NCBI GenBank assembly: GCA_020438665.1
Contig: JAGQUE010000738.1
Span: 1-5,200, forward strand
Source of the DNA: Nocardioidaceae bacterium
GTDB lineage: Bacteria > Actinomycetota > Actinomycetes > Propionibacteriales > Nocardioidaceae
Direction: 5' to 3'
DNA length: 5,200 bases
The notes below the pieces were generated by a model. That model saw only the letters and a program-made list of their open reading frames with translations, was not told the DNA's origin and ran no database searches. This document shows, in pieces, positions 1 through 5,200 of this stretch. A program made the position numbers and the translations under genes. Position 1 is the stretch's first letter. The number at the start of each line of letters is the position of its first letter.

Positions 1-79
1 GCTGGACCGGCAGTGCATACCGCCGCCGATGCTCCAGCGGGGTGGGGTCAACACGCGCCCAGTCCTTCTTCGCAATCAT
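1..79 (-). CDS. Start of an unrecognised gene, cut by the left edge
   Basis: An ATG at 79 opens a minus-strand frame that stays open to base 1 (26 codons, beginning MIAKKDWARVDPTPLEHRRR). It begins 22 bases after the stop of the membrane-protein gene, in the same direction, so it could be the fifth gene of the operon. The third codon positions are mostly G or C, as expected of coding DNA here. The frame has an in-frame stop at 112-110, and this ATG is the only ATG or GTG between that stop and the edge region. No strong Shine-Dalgarno sequence is visible upstream. The fragment is too short to assign a family or function. It could be chance, but spacing and codon usage favour a real gene. Confidence 0.45.
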   Translation of the reverse strand, partial: MIAKKDWARVDPTPLEHRRRYALPVQ

Positions 80-101
80 GGCGGTCTGCCCGGAAGCGCC
101 G

Positions 102-548
102 TTACCGGCTCATCGGGGATACAGAAGAGTTCGGCGTCAGGCTGGGAGGTGGCATCTCGTTACGCCCGGGATCGTCCAACCCTATGGCACTGAGGCTGAA
201 TGCAACACCCGCCGAGACCATAAGCACAGCGACCGCGGGCACCGTCGCTGGCAACCATCTTGGAGAATCCGACTCAGCCAGATCCGCCAACGCCTTGTCG
301 TAGGAGATGCGCCCCGACGAGGCGGCCAGTCGCCGCGCGTTCTGATCGAGATCACGCCCTACATCGGACGACGCAATCATTAGGACGGACGCTAAGGTAA
401 GTAACCAACTGCCTAGTTCTGTGGTGTCGTTCGCGACTCGCGAAGCAGCAACAGAAAGGGTGACCGTTCCAACGACGAACCAGACGCGGTGAAATCTGCT
501 GAGCTGACTCGCAGCCCAGATACCGGCCGACGATTTTAGCGGACTCAC
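102..548 (-). CDS. Small hypothetical protein with three predicted membrane segments
   Basis: This 148-residue protein is not one I recognise. It has three hydrophobic stretches long enough to cross the membrane, near residues 22-38, 46-62 and 99-121. Between the second and third is a charged loop (about 63-97) rich in Asp, Arg and Lys, and a polar, Pro/Ser-rich tail follows. There is no typical cleavable signal peptide. The GTG start at 548 overlaps the stop of the preceding gene as GTGA, with only a weak ribosome site, so translation is probably coupled to the 236-residue protein upstream. Small membrane proteins at the end of a DNA-modification operon can be effectors, for example membrane-disrupting ones in abortive infection, but nothing in the sequence proves this. 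The stop is TAA at 104-102. Confidence 0.75.
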   Translation of the reverse strand: MSPLKSSAGIWAASQLSRFHRVWFVVGTVTLSVAASRVANDTTELGSWLLTLASVLMIASSDVGRDLDQNARRLAASSGRISYDKALADLAESDSPRWLPATVPAVAVLMVSAGVAFSLSAIGLDDPGRNEMPPPSLTPNSSVSPMSR

Positions 549-1255
549 TGCCCGGCCACGGGGATCGTGGGCCCGTCGGAAACTTCCCGAGCAACTCGCT
601 CAATCGCGTCTGCTTCAGGCTTCATGCGGAGAGCATCGAGCTTCTTGGACATCGCCACTGACCAGTCATCCCAAGCCCGGAATTCGAGTTCGATCTGCAG
701 GAGGTACCCCTCCTTTTTCTTGGAAGACATGCTCTGGGTTAGTTCCGTGACTTGCTGCGTCCGAGCATTGAGCGCGCTCTGTCCCATTTCGAGCTTGCGC
801 TCCATTTCTCGACGGATTGCGTCTATACGGTCAACCACGTCAGACGCGAGGTCGGCAGGCATGACCGAATCGAAGTCGACTACGACCCTGAATGTGTCGT
901 CCGCCTCCAGGACGAGGACGCCCAATCCAGCCGCCGCACACGCCTTCTCCAGCTCAGGCGAGACCTGTTCGTAGACCAGGTTCAGTTTCACGTTCGCCAA
1001 CTTCCGAACGTGCAGGCCGAAGTTCACGAGCCACTTCGGAGGAGCGTCCTCGATCAGTGGGCGCACGTAGTAGAAGTAGCGCACACCTGCATCGTCCAGG
1101 CTTTGCAGATCTCCCTTCAGCCGCGCCTTCAGCCCAGAATCGGGAAGTTCGAGACGCTCCAGATCTTCGACGGACTGGTGACCTGCCTGATCAACGGCGA
1201 TCACGCAGCGTTCTCGCATCCCGGCCTTCTCGGTGGACTCAAATGGAGTCGTCAC
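545..1255 (-). CDS. Hypothetical protein, alpha/beta N-terminal half and coiled-coil C-terminal half
   Basis: This 236-residue soluble protein belongs to no family I can name. Residues 15-130 alternate predicted strands and helices (strands near 57-64, 89-95, 111-116 and 122-128, with a helix at about 99-110). This part has a conspicuous YFYYVRPLIED segment at 60-70. Residues 139-180 are a charged, heptad-like helix (DRIDAIRREMERKLEMG) and probably a coiled coil; another helix covers about 181-225. No Walker, DPPY, PD-(D/E)xK or other catalytic motif can be picked out by eye. The GTG start at 1255 overlaps the ParB-like stop as GTGA, with GGTGAG just upstream as ribosome site. The same overlap links it to the membrane protein downstream. 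The coupling suggests the three products act together in fixed proportion, perhaps with this one as linker or sensor; that is inference. Confidence 0.85.
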   Translation of the reverse strand: MTTPFESTEKAGMRERCVIAVDQAGHQSVEDLERLELPDSGLKARLKGDLQSLDDAGVRYFYYVRPLIEDAPPKWLVNFGLHVRKLANVKLNLVYEQVSPELEKACAAAGLGVLVLEADDTFRVVVDFDSVMPADLASDVVDRIDAIRREMERKLEMGQSALNARTQQVTELTQSMSSKKKEGYLLQIELEFRAWDDWSVAMSKKLDALRMKPEADAIERVAREVSDGPTIPVAGQ

Positions 1256-2208
1256 GACTCACCATCCAAGATCCGGTCGATGACTGATCGAAGCCGGCGG
1301 AGGCGGTCACGCAAACCACCGGAGACGCGCAGTCCTTCTACGAGGCCCTCCAGATCGAGGACCAGCATGTCAGCCTTCTTCTGAAGTGCCTGCTGCCTGT
1401 AGGCGTCTGCCGCAACAGATTCAAATACGGATCGAGGGGACACGCTCTCGTCCTCAACGAGTTTCCGACTGGCGTCAAGCACCGACTGTCGATCAACGAC
1501 ATCGTTGTCGATCGCGTTCACCAACTTGCTGACGTACCGAAAGTCCGTGACCGCTGGCAGGTTCCCAGACTCGGCCTTCTTGGCGAACTGCCGGATCACT
1601 GTGGGGCGGTCGTACTCGTCGTCGAGTTCCGGCAACTCCTTTCGGAGCACCGACTCTGCAGCCTGGATCTCGAGGTACAGATCCTCTCGGTGAACCTGCT
1701 TCGTGCGATCGAGGTGCGCCTCCTCTTGGATCAACTGCAACTCACTGTCGGGAAGCGTGAGCAGCCTCCGTGCGCGCCGAACAGTCGACCGCGTCAGGCC
1801 GGTCATCTCGGCCAAGCGGGTCTCACGAGACTCGCCCGAGATGAGCATTACGTCGCGAAGCGAAAGGGTCACAGAGATGAGCGGCCAGTCCTCGCGGACG
1901 TTGTGGATGTTGAACATCCGCAGGAGGTTGTCAAGCGGTGACGGCTTCGGAATGACGTTGACTGGAACCTGGTCCATTCCGAGGTCCAGAGCGCACCGCC
2001 ACCGCCGCTCACCGTCCATGAGGACGTAGTGCTCGACGTTGGGGTCGGGCTTGTAGACGATGAGGGGTACCAGAACGCCCACTTCTTGAAGCGACGTGCG
2101 CAACTGATCAAGACGCTCTTCGTTGAAGTATCGCCTCGGATTACTCGGGTTCTTCTCGATCGTCTCCGGATCGATCGAGGCCTGGGTGCCTTGCGTCTCG
2201 CCTGTCAC
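1252..2208 (-). CDS. ParB-like protein (ParB/Srx N-terminal domain plus helix-turn-helix)
   Basis: This 318-residue protein has the architecture of ParB/Spo0J proteins, which bind DNA and hydrolyse CTP. Residues 16-110 form the ParB/Srx domain: NPRRYF (23-28), the helix with LRTSLQEVG (36-44), VPLIV (47-51) and the nucleotide-binding motif GERRWRCA (66-73; family GERR-[YFW]-RA). NIHNVRED (100-107) resembles the ENxxRED motif that completes the nucleotide pocket. A helix-turn-helix follows at about 129-149 (RLAEMTGLTRSTVRRARRLL). The C-terminus (265-318) is helical and leucine-rich, as in ParB dimerisation domains, while 165-260 is unlike classical ParB. The start is GTG. No ParA gene is visible and I saw no parS-like 16-mer, so chromosome or plasmid partition is not the obvious job. 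A DNA-specificity or nucleotide-switch partner of the adjacent methylase is more likely, by inference. The gene starts 13 bases after the methylase. Confidence 0.9.
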   Translation of the reverse strand: MTGETQGTQASIDPETIEKNPSNPRRYFNEERLDQLRTSLQEVGVLVPLIVYKPDPNVEHYVLMDGERRWRCALDLGMDQVPVNVIPKPSPLDNLLRMFNIHNVREDWPLISVTLSLRDVMLISGESRETRLAEMTGLTRSTVRRARRLLTLPDSELQLIQEEAHLDRTKQVHREDLYLEIQAAESVLRKELPELDDEYDRPTVIRQFAKKAESGNLPAVTDFRYVSKLVNAIDNDVVDRQSVLDASRKLVEDESVSPRSVFESVAADAYRQQALQKKADMLVLDLEGLVEGLRVSGGLRDRLRRLRSVIDRILDGES

Positions 2209-2219
2209 TTGCCGATTAA

Positions 2220-2225
2220 CCTCAC
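2220..2225 (-). promoter_or_regulatory. Ribosome-binding site of the ParB-like gene, overlapping the methylase stop
   Basis: GTGAGG on the minus strand lies 11 bases before the GTG start at 2208. It contains the TGA stop codon of the methyltransferase (2224-2222). Ribosomes finishing the methylase therefore end on the next gene's initiation signal, which suggests coupled translation and supports the GTG start. Confidence 0.6.
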
Positions 2226-3109
2226 GAGTAGATGAGCGCTTCAGTTACGCGACGCCTGAACTGCTTATTGTTGGCAAGCGTGCTCATGCGGGAGACCTCA
2301 ACGATCCTAAAGTCGCTGTATAGCGTCCGGATTGCGTCGTGGTCCGCATTCGTGATGATCACGTGCACGCCGGAGTCGCGGAGCGCCCGCGCGCACGCTG
2401 CGAGCCGTTCTTGATCGGCCCAACGGAATAGCGTCTCGTTGTAATCTACGAACCCGTTGTTGTTGTGGCCCGTGACGTAGGGAGGATCAAAGAAGACGAG
2501 GTCACCGGCTTGGGCGTCGGCGACACTCTCCTCGAAGTCCGCGATGGCGACGCGAACGCCTGGCTTGCCGAGTGCAGAGCCACAGCTGACCACGTGCTCG
2601 CGACTCGGCAAGGTCGACGTCTTCGGAGCACCGTATGGAACGTTGAACTCACCTCTGCTGTTGACGCGATACAGGCCGTTCCAGCAGGAGCGGTTGAGGT
2701 AGATGAAGTTGGCTGCCTGCCGGACCGGTTCAGTTGGACGTTCGGCTCGAACCCTGTAATACATCTCCTTGTCCAGCGGGTTGAGATTCGAAAGCGCCTC
2801 GTACACCTCCCCAGGAGCACGGGCGATCGTTCGATACAGATCGATCACCGGAACGCACGTGTCACCGAGCGCCGCACGATCCGGTTGCAGGAGGAAGAAG
2901 AGAGCACCGCTGCCGGAGAAGGGCTCGTAGTAGGTCCCAAATGCATCGGGCAAAGCGTTGACTAGGTCAGGCAACAGACGCTGCTTCGAGCCCGCCCATC
3001 GCAGGATGGGGCGCGGCAGCGCGGAAAGGGGCCGCCGAGCGCGCTCCATCAGTGCAGGCTTGTCGACCTGGTAGACGTGTTCGTCCGTGGCCCGGACCAT
3101 GGCCGTCAT
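2222..3109 (-). CDS. Dam-family DNA adenine-N6 methyltransferase, predicted GATC
   Basis: This 295-residue enzyme transfers a methyl group from S-adenosylmethionine to N6 of adenine in DNA (D12 class). The family landmarks appear in order: RWAGSK (37-42), the cofactor-binding YEPFSGSGALFF (61-72), an LGD...VIDLY segment (81-92), the strand DFEESV (191-196) and the catalytic DPPY (208-211). The hairpin NGLYRVNSRGEFNVPYG (144-160) aligns without gaps to E. coli Dam as I remember it. It keeps the counterparts of Leu122, Arg124, Asn126 and Pro134 (here 146, 148, 150, 158), which read GATC; hence the predicted specificity. It has about 30 residues before the core that Dam lacks. The start at 3109 is supported by AAGGGGAA 11 bases upstream; ATG at 3100 is an alternative. 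It leads the operon and no cognate restriction enzyme is recognisable, so it is an orphan methylase or part of a new module. Confidence 0.96.
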   Translation of the reverse strand: MTAMVRATDEHVYQVDKPALMERARRPLSALPRPILRWAGSKQRLLPDLVNALPDAFGTYYEPFSGSGALFFLLQPDRAALGDTCVPVIDLYRTIARAPGEVYEALSNLNPLDKEMYYRVRAERPTEPVRQAANFIYLNRSCWNGLYRVNSRGEFNVPYGAPKTSTLPSREHVVSCGSALGKPGVRVAIADFEESVADAQAGDLVFFDPPYVTGHNNNGFVDYNETLFRWADQERLAACARALRDSGVHVIITNADHDAIRTLYSDFRIVEVSRMSTLANNKQFRRRVTEALIYS

Positions 3110-3120
3110 CTCAGTAACTG

Positions 3121-3128
3121 TTCCCCTT
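3121..3128 (-). promoter_or_regulatory. Ribosome-binding site of the methyltransferase gene
   Basis: AAGGGGAA on the minus strand is a strong purine-rich Shine-Dalgarno match. It lies 11 bases before ATG 3109 and 20 before the alternative ATG at 3100, so it favours 3109 as the start of the first gene in the operon. Confidence 0.6.
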
Positions 3129-3432
3129 CATCCGAGTAGGCGTGTCCCCACCGTATCGGCCACCGTCCCCCAGATCCGGCTTTTCGCGCCCAAGTCGCAG
3201 CGTTCGGCCAAGTCCTCGGATCCACCGACGAATGTCGCTGGCCACGGGTGATGGGACCTCTGCGTTGCCAGGCGGCCGGACCACCTGGTCGTGTGAGTGA
3301 GCATCACCGTGGCCCGCGCACGAAAGCATGCAACCGCACCACGCGTATCGCTCCCTGGCCCTGCCAAGGGCCGAAGGGGTAGGTCGAACTCAGCAGCCTG
3401 CATACCGTCATCGGTTGCGTTCCACCGCGAGA

Positions 3433-3451
3433 GCGGCCACGTCCTGGCCGC
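3433..3451 (-). terminator. GC-rich hairpin just after the recombinase gene
   Basis: GCGGCCA (3433-3439) and TGGCCGC (3445-3451) form a perfect 7-base stem with a 5-base loop. It begins 11 bases beyond the recombinase stop at 3463. There is no T-run after it, as is common for terminators in actinobacteria, so it may end recombinase transcription and separate it from the methylase operon. It could alternatively be a recombination or protein-binding dyad. Confidence 0.4.
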
Positions 3452-3462
3452 GCATAGACCAT

Positions 3463-4650
3463 CTAGAAGAGCCCACTTGATCCGGGGCGGTTGTCCCCGT
3501 TCTCTGCCGCGAGCGCTGACAGGCGCCGGGCAATCTCGGCATCCCTGTCGGCGGCCGCGTGCTGATAGCGCATCGCCGCGCCAGGAGTCGAGTGCCCGAG
3601 CCGGCCCATGAGCTCGGCCAGGGTGGCTCCGGTCTGGGCGGCGAGGACGGCGCCGGTGTGGCGGAGGTCGTGCCAGCGGAGGTCGGGGCGGCCGGCCGCG
3701 TTCCGGGCCGGGTAGAAGACCTTGTAGAGGGTGGCCGGCGCCATGTGGTGGGTGCTGTCCGCGGCGGATGGAAACAGCAGCGCGTCGCGACCGCGGCCGG
3801 TGTGGTCGGCGAGGTGCGTCTCGATCATGGGCAGCAGGTGGGGCGGGATGGCGACGTCGCGGATCCCGGCCTCGGTCTTGGGCGGGCCGATGATGAACTC
3901 GCCATTGACCCGGACCACTCCCCTACGGATCTTGACCCTGTTGTTGCGCAGGTCGATGTCGCCTCGGCGGAGCTCGGTGAGCTCGCCGAATCTCAGGGCG
4001 CACCAGGCCGCTAACAAAGCCATCAGCTTGTAGCGGTCGGGCAAGTGCTCGACGATGACCCGCAACTCCTCCAGGGTCGCGGGCTCGACCCGGTGAGCCC
4101 GTTTGGTGTTGCCGGCGCCGCGGATGTGGGCGGGGTTGTACGGGATGAGCGGGTAGGGCCGCGCTGAGGCGGCACTGGTGAGGATGGCTCGCAGCAAGCT
4201 GTAGGCGTGCGCCCTGATCGTCTCGCGCCCCGGTGCCAGCGCGTCGTACCAGAGGTCGATGTCCTCGGCGGTGATGTGGTCGATGCGGATGTCGCCGAAC
4301 TCGGGGTAGACATACCGGTCCAGCACCATGCGGTACTGCTGCCTGGTGGTAGGTCGCAACTGGCGACCCTGAGTCTTTCGGTTGGCCAGCCACTCGTCGC
4401 CGTAGGCGCGGAGGGTTGGTACGTCGCGGCGTCTGGAGCTGCGGGCGGCCAGGTCGGGCGCCCAGAGCTCCATCTGGATCTCCGCACGCCTGGCAGCAAG
4501 CCACGCGACCGCATCGTCTTGGGCGTCGAACGTCTTCGGCGCGCGGTAGAGCTGCCCGTCGGGTCCGATGTAGGCGGCGCGGTATCGTCCAGATGGAAGG
4601 CGCTCGAGACGCCCGAACGAGCGCCTCTTCCTCGACGTGTTCCTCGGCAC
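3463..4650 (-). CDS. int: Tyrosine recombinase (site-specific integrase)
   Basis: This enzyme cuts and rejoins DNA through a phosphotyrosine intermediate to integrate or excise a mobile element. With the start at 4650 it has 395 residues in three parts: an N-terminal arm-type DNA-binding domain (about 9-64, RLPSGRYRAAYIGPDG), a helical core-binding domain (about 78-138) and the catalytic domain (about 190-373). All catalytic residues are visible: Arg220 (ALRFGE), Lys258 (PPKTEAG), His327 and Arg330 (HDLRH), His353 (GRLGHS) and the nucleophile Tyr362 (MRYQHA). It therefore appears intact and active. The frame extends upstream to a GTG at 4716, but GTG 4650 has AAGGGGG 8 bases before it, and the family typically starts with a short basic stretch, so I prefer 4650. 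No excisionase gene is evident directly upstream. Its G+C is visibly higher than that of the methylase operon. Confidence 0.95.
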   Translation of the reverse strand: MPRNTSRKRRSFGRLERLPSGRYRAAYIGPDGQLYRAPKTFDAQDDAVAWLAARRAEIQMELWAPDLAARSSRRRDVPTLRAYGDEWLANRKTQGRQLRPTTRQQYRMVLDRYVYPEFGDIRIDHITAEDIDLWYDALAPGRETIRAHAYSLLRAILTSAASARPYPLIPYNPAHIRGAGNTKRAHRVEPATLEELRVIVEHLPDRYKLMALLAAWCALRFGELTELRRGDIDLRNNRVKIRRGVVRVNGEFIIGPPKTEAGIRDVAIPPHLLPMIETHLADHTGRGRDALLFPSAADSTHHMAPATLYKVFYPARNAAGRPDLRWHDLRHTGAVLAAQTGATLAELMGRLGHSTPGAAMRYQHAAADRDAEIARRLSALAAENGDNRPGSSGLF

Positions 4651-4658
4651 GCGGCTCG

Positions 4659-4665
4659 CCCCCTT
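4659..4665 (-). promoter_or_regulatory. Ribosome-binding site that sets the recombinase start at 4650
   Basis: AAGGGGG on the minus strand sits 8 bases before GTG 4650, an ideal distance. The competing GTG at 4716 has only a weaker AGGA. The extra 22 residues from 4716 do not resemble the usual N-terminus of this family. Confidence 0.6.
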
Positions 4666-4747
4666 GGCCCGAACGTGGGACAAACGAGGAATATCGTGAC
4701 CTCGACCGGCCCGCACCTGTCGAGTCCTGTCATCCCTCGAAAATGCC

Positions 4748-4785
4748 CTCTGACCTGCGATTTTACCTGATCCGCCAGGTCAGAG
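4748..4785. repeat. Perfect 10-base inverted repeat upstream of the recombinase
   Basis: CTCTGACCTG (4748-4757) is repeated inverted as CAGGTCAGAG (4776-4785) around an 18-base spacer. A further partial copy, ACCTGA, lies inside the spacer at 4765-4770. Neither flank has a long T-run, so it fits a protein-binding dyad or att-associated repeat better than a terminator, though a terminator for the right-hand gene is possible. Confidence 0.6.
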
Positions 4786-4830
4786 CCACGGCCGAAATCG
4801 GGCCCTCTCCGATCTTCAAACCCATCTCTT

Positions 4831-4871
4831 GGCGATTTCTTTCGACATCCCGAACGAATTCGAAAATCGCC
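4831..4871. repeat. Inverted repeat flanking a CGAATTCG palindrome
   Basis: GGCGATTT (4831-4838) is matched inverted by AAATCGCC (4864-4871). With a small gap the match continues through TTTCGA and TTCGAA. The right arm abuts the palindrome CGAATTCG (4855-4862). It lies 25 bases beyond the stop of the right-hand gene and may be a weak terminator for it or part of a recombinase-binding array. Confidence 0.45.
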
Positions 4872-4896
4872 TATAAATGTTCACAAGATAAACGAT

Positions 4897-5200
4897 TCAG
4901 GGGTCGATCCAGCGATTCCGATTGAAGACGAGGTCGGTGCGGCGCTTGGCGGTGAGAAGGTCTGGAGCGCCGAGCTTCATGGATCCATAGAGGCGGTGCG
5001 GGTCCACGCCGTTGGCCCGGAGCAGCGGCTCGGCGCGCTGCGACACGCTCCCCTTCACTCCGAAGTTCGCGAGCAGGTCCTGGACGCTGAGTCCGGACCA
5101 GTAGGCGCCGACCGTGTTGTTGGCGCGGCAGATCACCCAGGCCACCGCCGCGGCGGCGCGTGCCGGTGAGGCCTTGCGGCGGAAGATGGCCGGGTCGGCG
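4897..5200 (-). CDS. 3' part of a DUF6398-like hypothetical protein
   Basis: The frame is open from the right edge to TGA at 4899-4897, giving the last 100 residues. Its beginning lies outside the window; the internal GTG at 5145 is not a convincing start, because coding-like sequence (ADPAIFRRKASPARAAAA) continues upstream of it. The fragment has an Ala-rich helix, then GLSVQDLLANFGVKGSVSQRAEPLL, which reads like a helix-turn-helix, and ends in charged, Arg-rich sequence. The pattern recalls the C-terminal part of DUF6398-type proteins of actinobacteria, which have no known function; this is from memory and uncertain. Codon use and G+C resemble the recombinase more than the methylase operon. 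It may be host chromosome beyond the element, or a gene of the element itself. Confidence 0.7.
   Translation of the reverse strand, partial: ADPAIFRRKASPARAAAAVAWVICRANNTVGAYWSGLSVQDLLANFGVKGSVSQRAEPLLRANGVDPHRLYGSMKLGAPDLLTAKRRTDLVFNRNRWIDP

Larger units (their letters stand above)
3110..3462. other. Intergenic region between recombinase and methylase operon
   Basis: No convincing gene lies in these 353 bases. Frames of 72 and 91 codons on the minus strand lack ribosome sites and recognisable domains. The region must carry the methylase operon's promoter unless it is read through from the recombinase. I could not find a clear -35/-10 pair; a weak TACGGT (-10-like, 3155-3150) has no good partner. 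A short dyad, GACCA-CC-TGGTC at 3279-3290, and a 6-base hairpin, GGCCCT/AGGGCC at 3357-3372, are present, without evidence of function. No tRNA is visible. Confidence 0.5.
4651..4896. promoter_or_regulatory. Non-coding region upstream of the recombinase with repeats; candidate att or regulatory region
   Basis: These 246 bases separate the right-hand gene from the recombinase and hold no supported gene. The part at 4831-4896 is notably AT-rich for this window. It contains two inverted repeats, listed separately, and several copies of an AAATCGC-like motif: GCGATTTT 4757-4764, GAAATCGG 4794-4801, GGCGATTT 4831-4838 and AAAATCGC 4863-4870. TCGAAAAT occurs twice in direct orientation, at 4737 and 4860. 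Such clusters upstream of an integrase gene commonly serve as recombinase arm sites or repressor operators, and the recombinase promoter should lie here. No tRNA and no core-site duplication is visible inside the window, so the attachment role is inferred. Confidence 0.4.

Noticed and set aside
752..1384. Long plus-strand frame of 210 codons, with neighbours at 567-974 and 892-1287
   Set aside because: It lies opposite the 236-residue protein and the end of the ParB-like gene, is Arg/Ser-rich with no domain, and conflicts with the coupled minus-strand operon.
2469..2820. Plus-strand frame inside the methylase (2465-2965)
   Set aside because: It runs opposite the methylase core motifs, which are unambiguous on the minus strand.
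3128..3403. 91-codon minus-strand frame between recombinase and methylase
   Set aside because: There is no ribosome site, no domain, and the composition looks random. It also overlaps the other weak frame at 3111-3329.
3361..3420. Possible tRNA or tRNA fragment as attachment site near GGTCGAACTC
   Set aside because: No cloverleaf pairing and no proper TTC-containing T arm could be drawn.
4651..4716. Recombinase extension to GTG 4716
   Set aside because: The added 22 residues are unlike the family N-terminus, and GTG 4650 has a much better ribosome site.
3559..4770. Several plus-strand frames (3559-4014, 4207-4770) and other minus-strand frames (3923-4504, 4023-4733) across the recombinase
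   Set aside because: They are high-G+C shadows of the recombinase, whose catalytic residues all fall in one frame.
1..5200. CRISPR array, rRNA, insertion-sequence ends, parS 16-mer
   Set aside because: I found no regularly spaced direct repeats, rRNA-like sequence, transposase or parS-like palindrome by eye.

Overview
The window looks like an accessory region of a high-GC Gram-positive, most likely an actinobacterium. The grounds are a G+C-rich sequence, many GTG starts, purine-rich Shine-Dalgarno sites, and a tyrosine recombinase with an N-terminal domain typical of actinobacterial integrative elements. All convincing genes lie on the minus strand and read right to left. The long plus-strand ORFs are shadows.

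Layout from right to left (direction of transcription). 5200-4897 is the 3' part of a protein with a helix-turn-helix-like stretch, resembling the DUF6398 type. 4896-4651 is a non-coding, locally AT-rich stretch with inverted repeats and a recurring AAATCGC-type motif, a good candidate for an attachment or recombinase-binding region. 4650-3463 is a complete tyrosine recombinase with all six catalytic residues visible, followed by a GC-rich hairpin. 3462-3110 holds no gene I can support and probably contains the promoter of the next operon.

3109-102 is a tight four-gene operon: a Dam-family adenine methyltransferase predicted to recognise GATC; a ParB-like protein with a GERR nucleotide-binding motif and helix-turn-helix; an unrecognised 236-residue soluble protein with a coiled coil; and a small protein with three predicted membrane segments. 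The methyltransferase and ParB-like gene are 13 bases apart, and the other junctions are 4-base GTGA overlaps. At the left edge, 79-1, a further reading frame opens 22 bases after the membrane-protein gene and runs out of the window, so the operon may have a fifth gene.

Together these suggest an integrated cargo module that marks DNA (methylase), binds or senses DNA or nucleotide (ParB-like), and relays to an unknown soluble protein and a small membrane protein. No restriction nuclease motif is visible, so this is either an orphan methylase cassette or a candidate undescribed defence or maintenance system. That functional reading is inference. By eye the module is clearly lower in G+C (about 57% in a stretch I counted) than the recombinase and its right neighbour.
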